Notes under the pieces: generated by a model
What the model was told of the DNA's origin: nothing
The model's input: only the letters and a program-made list of their open reading frames with translations
The model's database searches: none
NCBI GenBank assembly: GCA_964460345.1
Contig: CAYWRO010000005.1
Location: forward strand, 1 to 64,000
Length of the DNA: 64,000 bases
Source of the DNA: CAYWRO01 sp964460345
GTDB lineage: Bacteria; Planctomycetota; Phycisphaerae; Phycisphaerales; UBA1924
Reading direction: 5' to 3'
Program-made: the position numbers and the translations under genes
Shown: positions 7,626 to 14,252 of the stretch, one piece after another
Numbering within the stretch: the first letter of the stretch is position 1
How the letters are laid out: each line of letters opens with the position of its first letter

Positions 7626-8630
7626 TCACCTGCGATACTGCGTCGGGTGCTCAACCAGGGCGTACGCCTCCCGCAGCACCGTCATCCCCAGCAGCCCCAC
7701 CCCCGTGAGCACGAGAACGATCACCCCCTCATCCCCGTGCCGCTCCCCAAACAGCCACGCGCACGCATACAGCGCCTGCCAGAGCGCCCCATAGCGGGTG
7801 ATCTTCTCCGCCGCCCGCGGGCCATACCCCAGCACCCGCACACGCCGCCACGACAGCAGCACGAACAGCAGCGCCAGCAGGCCCGGCCACATCGCCGTCC
7901 ACGGGTTCACCCACTCCGGCCACAGCCGCCCCCCAAGCCGTCCCCCGGGCTCGCCCGGCACGCCCCGCGCCCACATGGCATACACCATCACGCACGTCCA
8001 GAATAGCCATCCGATCGCCGCCGCCGCCTGGGCACGTCGCGAAATCGACGGTGTCTTCTTCGCCACCCGATGGGCCGCCGCCCCCACCAGCAGGGAGTGC
8101 GTCATCACCAGCCACACCGGCCACGCAAATCGCAGGTTCAGGTTCGGCACCACCATCTGGCCCGCGTAGATCAACCCGAGCAGGACCAACCCGACCGCGG
8201 GCACATACTTCCCCGCCACGTGAAAGACCATCACCGCGCAAGCGACCAGCAGCGTCAGCAGCACCGCCGAGGTCCCCAGGGCGGCCGCTCCCAGGGTCGC
8301 GACCACCAGTGTCCCTACCGTAACTCCAAGCGCCGCCTCAATCGTCAGCCGCCCCGCCACCAGCGGGCGCTCCGGATTCAGCCACCGGTCGCGGCGGATG
8401 TCCAGAATGTCGTTGAGCGCTGCCGCGAATGTAAACAGCCCCAGCGCGTTGGTCGCCCCGCCGAGCAGCAGCAGCCACAGCGGCCGCGTCTGAAGCGCCG
8501 TCGTGCCGGGCTCCTCGGCCACCGCACGGGTCCAGAGGATCACGAACCAGACGTTGGCCACCGCCGCGAACGCCGTCGTCACGCGCGTGAGGTGAAGCAC
8601 CGGAGTCAGGCGCAGAAGCAGCCGCCGCAT
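7626..8630 (-). CDS. UbiA-family prenyltransferase
   Basis: A 334-residue integral membrane protein with about nine hydrophobic helices. The UbiA signature NDILDIRRDRWLNPERPLVA (residues ~90-110) carries the Asp-rich prenyl-diphosphate/Mg site. The second Asp motif usual near residue 200 is weak here; the region reads AHRVAKKTPSISRRAQ. Family members attach isoprenoid chains to aromatic acceptors (quinones, haem O) or sugars. A TACGAT box (8639-8644) ends 8 nt before the ATG with no ribosome site, suggesting a leaderless message. A small internal tract (GVPGEPGGRLGGRLW) is Gly-rich. The exact substrate is unknown. Confidence 0.85.
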   Translation of the reverse strand: MRRLLLRLTPVLHLTRVTTAFAAVANVWFVILWTRAVAEEPGTTALQTRPLWLLLLGGATNALGLFTFAAALNDILDIRRDRWLNPERPLVAGRLTIEAALGVTVGTLVVATLGAAALGTSAVLLTLLVACAVMVFHVAGKYVPAVGLVLLGLIYAGQMVVPNLNLRFAWPVWLVMTHSLLVGAAAHRVAKKTPSISRRAQAAAAIGWLFWTCVMVYAMWARGVPGEPGGRLGGRLWPEWVNPWTAMWPGLLALLFVLLSWRRVRVLGYGPRAAEKITRYGALWQALYACAWLFGERHGDEGVIVLVLTGVGLLGMTVLREAYALVEHPTQYRR

Positions 8631-8793
8631 CGGGGCTCATCGTAACCACGCGGCCGCGGGCCGGAGACCACGCCCACGGCCCCCCGCCCGCGGCCACGCC
8701 GCCCCCCGGCTTTCCTCCCCCGGCCTACCCTTTTCGCCCGACCCGCCGCTCGCCCTCTCCGGTCTTCCGCGGCATCGTCACGGTGGAGGCTTT

Positions 8794-9834
8794 GTGACCA
8801 CGTCCTGCGCGATCACCGTCGGCACCTTTGATGGCGTCCACATCGGACACCGTGCCCTGATTGCGCGCGCACGTCAGGCCGTCGCCGCAGGGCGCGGTCG
8901 GGTCATCGCGCTCACCTTCGACCCAAACCCCGCCGCCGTCCTCCGCCCGGACAATGCGCCCGCACGCCTCACCACGTGGCGTCAGCGTGAACGCCTTTTA
9001 CGCGAAGCCGGCGCAGACGAGGTCGTGCGCCTTGAGCCGACGCCGGACCTTCTGGCCCTCTCGCCGCGGCAGTTCATCGAGCGCATCGTCGAGCAGTACA
9101 GCCCCACCGCCATGGTGGAAGGGCCCGACTTCCGCTTCGGTGCCCGCCGCAGCGGCGACGTCGAAACGCTTCTCGACCTGGGGCGCCAGTACGGCTTCGA
9201 CGTGCACATCGTCGAGCCCATCGCCGCGGCACTCACCGATCACACGCTGGCGCCCGCGCGATCCACAACGGTCCGCTGGCTCATTTCGCACGGCCGCATG
9301 CGCGACGCCGCGCGCATCCTCACACGCCCACACGCCTGCGAGGGCGTCGTGGTCCGCGGAGCCCGTCGCGGACGCGAACTGGGATATCCCACTGCCAACA
9401 TCGAAACGCCCAACATGCTTCCCGCGCCGGGCGTCTACGCCGGCCGCGCCACACTCGACGATGGACGCTCCTTCGCCGCCGCCGTCAGTGTCGGCCACGC
9501 GCCGATGTTCGCCGATGCCCCCGGCACACTCGAGGCGTACCTTCTAAGCGCCCCCACACAGAAGGCTGCAGACGGCGCCACCGTCATCGAGCGCCTCCCC
9601 GAGTACGGCTGGCATGTCGAACTGGAACTAATCGGATGGATTCGCGAGCAGCTTCGCTTTGAATCCGTTCAGGTGCTGCTGGACCAGATGGCGCGCGACT
9701 GCGCCCGCGCCGCGGTGATCGCGGCCCGCCCCCCACTGCCCGCGCCCCTGCCGAACTTCGCCGACCACGAACTGCCCGCCGCCGACGACACGGACGACCC
9801 GGCCGCCACCACCACGGAGGAGAGCCACGCATGA
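8794..9834 (+). CDS. ribF: Bifunctional riboflavin kinase/FAD synthetase
   Basis: A 346-residue enzyme making FMN from riboflavin and FAD from FMN. The N-terminal nucleotidyltransferase domain shows GTFDGVHIGHR (HxGH motif) and LTFDPNP. The C-terminal riboflavin kinase domain shows RGRELGYPTANI and ends with the LRFES...LDQMARD helix. It starts at a GTG (8794) preceded by GGTGGAGG. A Pro/Asp/Thr-rich tail of about 30 residues makes it longer than the usual ~310. Its stop overlaps the next start by ATGA, so ribF and the DHH phosphoesterase are one operon, which echoes the rbfA-nrnA-truB-ribF grouping in other bacteria. Confidence 0.95.
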   Translation: MTTSCAITVGTFDGVHIGHRALIARARQAVAAGRGRVIALTFDPNPAAVLRPDNAPARLTTWRQRERLLREAGADEVVRLEPTPDLLALSPRQFIERIVEQYSPTAMVEGPDFRFGARRSGDVETLLDLGRQYGFDVHIVEPIAAALTDHTLAPARSTTVRWLISHGRMRDAARILTRPHACEGVVVRGARRGRELGYPTANIETPNMLPAPGVYAGRATLDDGRSFAAAVSVGHAPMFADAPGTLEAYLLSAPTQKAADGATVIERLPEYGWHVELELIGWIREQLRFESVQVLLDQMARDCARAAVIAARPPLPAPLPNFADHELPAADDTDDPAATTTEESHA

Positions 9835-10943
9835 ACAACGATCGTCCACAGAGCGCCGCGGCCGCCTGGCAGACGAACGCGACGCCCGAGCAGATCGTGG
9901 CCCGCATTCGTCAGGCGATCCACGCCGCTCCCGGCGACCGAAGCATCGTCCTGCTCACCCACGCCAAGCCGGATGGCGACGCTGCCGGCTCCACGCTGGC
10001 CCTCTGCCGCGCCATCAACTACGCCGCACAACGAGACGTCGCCGAGGTCTGGTACGTCGGTCCCTTCCCCCGCTGGCTTGATGAACTTGCGGACGCCAAC
10101 ACGCCGACGCCCGTTCGGAGGCTGGAACCCGGCGTGCCCGCCGCGCTGCAGCCGGGCGCGGCCGAGCCGCAGGCGATCCTGGTCCTGGACACCGGCTCGT
10201 GGCCCCAGCTTGCGGAAGTCGAGCCTGTCCTTCGCGCGGCGTTCGAGCGTGCCATCGTCATCGATCACCACCTCCACGGCGACGCCGACAGCGCCCCGGT
10301 CAAGCTGCTGGACACCAAGGCCGCCGCCACCACCGAGGTGGTCGCCCCCGTTTGCGTCGGCCTCGTCGGCGCAGACGGCGCTGCCGAACTTCCCCTGCCC
10401 ATCGCTGAACCGCTCTACCTCGGCCTGGCGACCGACACCGGCTGGTTTCACCACTCCAACGTCCGCGCCGCGACAATGCGGCTGGCCGCGGACCTGATCG
10501 ATGCAGGCGTCGACCCCGCGCGCCTCTATCAGCTCATCGAACAGCGCGACGGCGCTGCGCGATGGAAGCTGCTCGGCCGCGCACTCACCTCGCTCACACT
10601 GCACCCGCTTCCAGAGGGCGGCCACGCAGCCCTCATGCGCCTCTGGCTCACCGACTTCGCAGAAGCCGGGGCCAATCGCAACGACACCGGCGGCTTCGCC
10701 GACATGGTGATGAGCATCGAAACCGTGCGTGTCTCCGCCGTGCTCTCCGAGGGCGAAGTCAACGCCGGCGAGCCGCCGCTAACAAAGATCTCTCTGCGCA
10801 GCAAGTCCGGCCCGAGCGAAATCGACGTCAATGAGCTGTCCCGCTCACTCGGCGGCGGCGGCCACGCCCGCGCCGCCGGCGCGCGCATCCGCGCTCCGCT
10901 GGAGGAGGCCGAACGCCAACTCCTCACAGCTCTCGGCGCCTGA
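9831..10943 (+). CDS. nrnA: DHH-family phosphoesterase (NrnA-like nanoRNase/pAp phosphatase)
   Basis: A 370-residue DHH/DHHA1 protein. Metal-binding motifs are LTHAKPDGDAAGS near residue 44, ILVLDTGSW near 115 and VIDHHLHGD near 143. The DHHA1 substrate motif is the C-terminal SLGGGGHARAAGARI. NrnA-type enzymes degrade 2-5-mer RNAs and dephosphorylate pAp; other DHH subfamilies cleave cyclic di-AMP products, so the precise substrate is inferred from the architecture. It overlaps ribF by 4 bp (ATGA) and so is translationally coupled to it. Confidence 0.88.
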   Translation: MNNDRPQSAAAAWQTNATPEQIVARIRQAIHAAPGDRSIVLLTHAKPDGDAAGSTLALCRAINYAAQRDVAEVWYVGPFPRWLDELADANTPTPVRRLEPGVPAALQPGAAEPQAILVLDTGSWPQLAEVEPVLRAAFERAIVIDHHLHGDADSAPVKLLDTKAAATTEVVAPVCVGLVGADGAAELPLPIAEPLYLGLATDTGWFHHSNVRAATMRLAADLIDAGVDPARLYQLIEQRDGAARWKLLGRALTSLTLHPLPEGGHAALMRLWLTDFAEAGANRNDTGGFADMVMSIETVRVSAVLSEGEVNAGEPPLTKISLRSKSGPSEIDVNELSRSLGGGGHARAAGARIRAPLEEAERQLLTALGA

Positions 10944-10965
10944 TCAAGGTCCGTCGCGCGACTTG

Positions 10966-11012
10966 TCCAACCGGTGCCGCGGCTTGTCCGCGGTACTCCG
11001 CGGCGAGCCGCC
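10966..11012. repeat. Palindromic GGCTTGTCCGC element
   Basis: A CCGCGG-rich palindromic cluster around GGCTTGTCCGCGGTACTC, just upstream of the DNA methyltransferase. A related copy (GCGGACAAGCC) lies at 59036-59072. It belongs to the same class of short dispersed hairpins as the GCATGCCC element, sharing the GTACTC loop. Confidence 0.55.
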
Positions 11013-11043
11013 TCAGCGCTCCAACCGCACAATACAATCGTTC

Positions 11044-11895
11044 GTGTCAGACCGCCCTTCCACACCCGATGCCGACCGCCGCTACCGGCCCGCGCCCAAG
11101 CCACCGCTGAGCATCTTCACGACCACGCTCTGGGAGTACCCCAGCCAGCACTACTCAACCTGGCTTGATGAGGAAGGCAAGCTCCACCACACGAAAGCAG
11201 CCGGCCGGACGCAGGGCGAGAAAACCTACGAAGGCGCGACCCCCTCCTGGGTCATCTGGCAGCTCCTCATGCGCTACACGCGCAAGAACGACCTCATCGT
11301 CGATCCAATGGTCGGCTCCGGTACCACCATCGACGTCGCACGCGACCTCGATCGCCGCCCGCTCGGCTACGACCTGGCCTCCGGGCCGGGGAGGCGCGAC
11401 GACATCTACCGCGCCGACGCCCGCAAACTCCCTCTCGAAGACGCCGTCGCCGACTTCGTCTTCATTGATCCCCCCTACTCCACCCACATCAACTACTCCG
11501 ACGATCCCGCCTGCATCGGCAAGCTCGACGCATCGCTCGCCGCTCCCGCACACCCCGGTCGCCACGCCGAGCCCACAAACCCCTACTACGCCGCAATGCG
11601 CCAGGTCATCGCCGAGATCGATCGCATCCTCAAACCGCGCCGCTACATGGCCCTTTACGTCAGCGACTCCTGGCGCAAACGCGCCAAGGGAGATCCGGGC
11701 CGCGGCACCGGCGAATTCATGCCCATCGGATTCGAACTCTTCAACATTCTGCGCGAGTACTTCGAACCCGTCGACATCATCACCGTCGTCCGTCAGAACG
11801 CCAAGCTCCGCCGCGGCCACTGGCACAAGACCGCGCGCGAGCAGAACTTCTTCCTCCGAGGTTTCAACTACCTCTTCATCATGAAGAAGCCATAG
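11044..11895 (+). CDS. Orphan site-specific DNA methyltransferase (N4/N6 type)
   Basis: A 283-residue amino-methyltransferase. SAM motif I is VDPMVGSGTT near residue 87 and the catalytic motif IV is FIDPPYSTH near 140. DPPY fits adenine-N6 methylation more than the SPPY of N4-cytosine enzymes. Motif I precedes IV, as in alpha/gamma classes. There is no restriction enzyme beside it, so it may be a solitary regulator of replication or expression. The GTG at 11044 is chosen because it is the first start after nrnA and a TACAAT box (11033-11038) ends 5 nt before it with no ribosome site, as in other apparently leaderless genes here. An open frame extends upstream but overlaps nrnA. Confidence 0.85.
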   Translation: MSDRPSTPDADRRYRPAPKPPLSIFTTTLWEYPSQHYSTWLDEEGKLHHTKAAGRTQGEKTYEGATPSWVIWQLLMRYTRKNDLIVDPMVGSGTTIDVARDLDRRPLGYDLASGPGRRDDIYRADARKLPLEDAVADFVFIDPPYSTHINYSDDPACIGKLDASLAAPAHPGRHAEPTNPYYAAMRQVIAEIDRILKPRRYMALYVSDSWRKRAKGDPGRGTGEFMPIGFELFNILREYFEPVDIITVVRQNAKLRRGHWHKTAREQNFFLRGFNYLFIMKKP

Positions 11896-11932
11896 CGACC
11901 GCCTGATCCGCGCCAAACGCGACACAAAGCAA

Positions 11933-11960
11933 GGCCGGCCGCCCTCACAGACGGCCGGCC
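11933..11960. terminator. Bidirectional terminator hairpin
   Basis: The stem GGCCGGCCG / CGGCCGGCC has a 10-nt loop and lies between the convergent DNA methyltransferase and DUF1579 genes. On the minus strand it is followed by a T-rich stretch (TTGCTTTGTG). Confidence 0.75.
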
Positions 11961-11989
11961 CTCAAGGTTCATACACAGAGAAATGTTGA

Positions 11990-12652
11990 TCAGAATCCCA
12001 TCATCGGGACCGTCTTCGGCTTGCGCGTGAAGGAAATCTCCATCATCTTGAACTCTTCCTTCGTACCGGGAGTGGTGCCGTACATCTCCAGCACCATCGT
12101 GTCCGGACCCGTGCGACGCTCGATCTCCCGCATCACCGTCGGCTTCTTCGTCACCGGGCAGTTGTAAGTGAACGTCCACGTCAGCGTCTTCTTGTCGCTG
12201 GACAGTTCGCCCGTACCCGTCATCATCCCCGTGCCGAAGTTATCGACCCAGGTGCTCTGGAACTGCTCGGAGACATTGTCGAACCCGTAGATACCGAAGC
12301 CGTTGAACGGCCCCATGCCCGGCATCTCGCTCTCAATCTCGCACTGGATGAATCGGCCGTCCATCATGGGCGTCACGGTGCTCGTGCACTCGCTCACCAT
12401 TGGCTCGGTGCCCGGAGCCATCCACATCTTCGACTGGCCGGTCCACTCACCCTCGCCTTCGGCAAGCCACGCGTGCATCTCTCCCGGCGTCGCCGCTTCC
12501 ATACACGCCTGCACGTCCTCCATCGTCATCCCCGGCGGCAGCTGCATCTCCGGCTGACCGGCAGGCTTCGCTTCCTTCCCGGGCTGCGCGATCACCATCG
12601 ATCCGGCAACCACCGCCACGCCCGCCACCGCCAACAAAACTCGATTGCGCAT
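11990..12652 (-). CDS. Secreted DUF1579 family protein
   Basis: A 220-residue protein with an N-terminal signal sequence (RNRVLLAVAGVAVVAGSMVI) and probable cleavage near residue 22. The mature part matches the DUF1579 pattern: an early WxGxxK-like segment (GEGEWTGQSKMW), an ECTSTV strand, GFGIYGFDNVSEQFQSTWVD and a C-terminal REIERRTG...VLEMY. The family is a lipocalin-like or calycin-like beta barrel of unknown function. Met-rich tracts (EMPGMGPF, TGMMTG) stand out. A signal for export is present and no lipobox is visible. It is monocistronic and converges on the DNA methyltransferase. Confidence 0.85.
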   Translation of the reverse strand: MRNRVLLAVAGVAVVAGSMVIAQPGKEAKPAGQPEMQLPPGMTMEDVQACMEAATPGEMHAWLAEGEGEWTGQSKMWMAPGTEPMVSECTSTVTPMMDGRFIQCEIESEMPGMGPFNGFGIYGFDNVSEQFQSTWVDNFGTGMMTGTGELSSDKKTLTWTFTYNCPVTKKPTVMREIERRTGPDTMVLEMYGTTPGTKEEFKMMEISFTRKPKTVPMMGF

Positions 12653-12788
12653 GCAAAGTCTCCTTCATTCGACTTGGGGCTTTCCGCCGCACATCCCCAG
12701 AGCACGGCATACCAAACAAAATGGGACCATTCGTGGCCGAGTCAACGGAATTCAGCCCTTCTCGGACCAGAACCAGGGGTTTCCCTAG

Positions 12789-14099
12789 TTAAGACCCGTC
12801 GCGACCGGCCTCGTAGTCAAACGTGATGCAGTAAAAACCCGCCCAAAATGGGTAGTCCACCTCGCAGCGGAACCCCACGTAATCCCGCATGTCCCACCCC
12901 AGGCGGCTGAAGAACTCCTCCAGCATCTCCGCATGACGCGGGTACAACCGCGAGCCCAGCGCCTCCGGATCAGGATCCAGCAACTGCAGCCGCGGCGGAT
13001 GCGGTAACTGGTCATACCAATGGTCCGACAGCGCATGAAACAGCCCCGGGCTGCTCTGATACACCTTTAAAGAGGCCAGGCAGCGCGACGCCATCGAGCG
13101 ATGCAGGAACACGTCAAACAGCAGCGCTGCGCACGGGCTCTTGATGAACGAGCTAACCTCGTGCCGCGGCGGCTCATCGTACATCGGCAGATCCCACTCC
13201 CCGATCATCTGGTGCGCGATCACCAGGTCTTGTGAATCGCCGTTCTCCCCGTTGGGCTCAACCGTCACCACGGACTGCTGCCCGCTGCCGCGTGCGGTCA
13301 GCAGGGGCGGCGGCGAGGATGAAAACCGCTCCATCACCGTCCCGCCCACAAGCCCGCGAATCTCCTCCCCATCCAGCGTTCGATACGCCACCGCCCCCGT
13401 CGGCGCGTGTCCGGGCGGAGGATCATTCCGCCCGAACGACTGCAGCACGTATGGCGGCGCATCCGGTCGCGTGCCGTATCCGAAAAGCCCGCGCAGCATC
13501 GCCTGGTCCATCTTCTCCTGGCTGCCCGGCGTCGGCCGGTAGACATGCACCGCCGTGCGCAGCGACGCCCATTGCCCTAAGGCGCCCGCCGCCGCCTCAA
13601 AGAGCGCCCGTCGCTGCTCGATCAGCGACCTGCCCCCCATCTCCCCATCGTTCGGCTCGCGATGCATTGAGCTGATCTTCTCGATCAGCCGCGTCTGGCT
13701 TCCGTGCCGCTTCAGCAGCCTCTCAAACTGATCGACGGCAACCCGCGCCGCGTCCAGGGCCTTGGGGTCGTGCCCGCTAGCCTCCATCGCTTCAATGACC
13801 TGCTGAAGTCCGCGCACGCCGGGAAGCTGGCAGATCACTTCGATCCCCGGAAGCACCTTCCGGCAGACATTGACAAACCGCGTTCCCGTCCCCCGGTCGA
13901 TGCCCAGGTGGCGGGCGACGCCGACACCAGACCGTGCGCTCGCCGGCAGGCGCTCGTACAGCCCTCGAAGCTCCGCCGTCAGTCGCTCCGCAACCCGCGC
14001 CGCCTCCGCCGCTTCCGCAGCACTCAACCCTACCTGTCGCGCACTCACAGCCGTCGGCATGATGACCTCGAATGGCCTGGTTCGATCCAGTCGGGTCAT
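12789..14099 (-). CDS. Conserved hypothetical protein with an HTH-like N-terminus
   Basis: A 436-residue protein I do not recognise. The start at 14099 has AAGGA upstream. Residues ~20-85 are helical and contain a helix-turn-helix-like stretch (ARSGVGVARHLGIDRGTGTR), then a helical region (EQFERLLKRHG-like). The C-terminal 200 residues look globular and mixed alpha/beta (HEVSSFIKSPCAALLFDVFL, YDQLPHPPRLQLLDPDPEAL). There is no signal peptide or membrane helix. It is divergent from the dockerin gene at 14253 across a 153-bp region with inverted repeats. A transcriptional regulator with a large effector domain is one possibility, unproven. Confidence 0.6.
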   Translation of the reverse strand: MTRLDRTRPFEVIMPTAVSARQVGLSAAEAAEAARVAERLTAELRGLYERLPASARSGVGVARHLGIDRGTGTRFVNVCRKVLPGIEVICQLPGVRGLQQVIEAMEASGHDPKALDAARVAVDQFERLLKRHGSQTRLIEKISSMHREPNDGEMGGRSLIEQRRALFEAAAGALGQWASLRTAVHVYRPTPGSQEKMDQAMLRGLFGYGTRPDAPPYVLQSFGRNDPPPGHAPTGAVAYRTLDGEEIRGLVGGTVMERFSSSPPPLLTARGSGQQSVVTVEPNGENGDSQDLVIAHQMIGEWDLPMYDEPPRHEVSSFIKSPCAALLFDVFLHRSMASRCLASLKVYQSSPGLFHALSDHWYDQLPHPPRLQLLDPDPEALGSRLYPRHAEMLEEFFSRLGWDMRDYVGFRCEVDYPFWAGFYCITFDYEAGRDGS

Positions 14100-14143
14100 G
14101 ATCGGTCCTTGCCGCGGCCGGGTGGCATTTTTGGATGATCCCC

Positions 14144-14187
14144 TTGCATCAACCTGCACTCAATATACACTGGATTCACTCAGTGCA
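14144..14187 (+). promoter_or_regulatory. Putative promoter and inverted repeats before the dockerin gene
   Basis: TTGCAT (14144-14149) and TACACT (14166-14171) are 16 bp apart, a fair sigma-70-type pair about 80 bp before the start at 14253. Two nested inverted repeats overlap the -10: TGCACT/AGTGCA (14155-14160 and 14182-14187) and CACTG/CAGTG (14168-14172 and 14181-14185). They could be an operator shared with the divergent 12789 gene. Confidence 0.4.
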
Positions 14188-14252
14188 CAGAAAACTTCGT
14201 CGGCACATCCGCTCTGATCACAAAGTGCCGGCCAAACAAGGAGCTGAAGACA

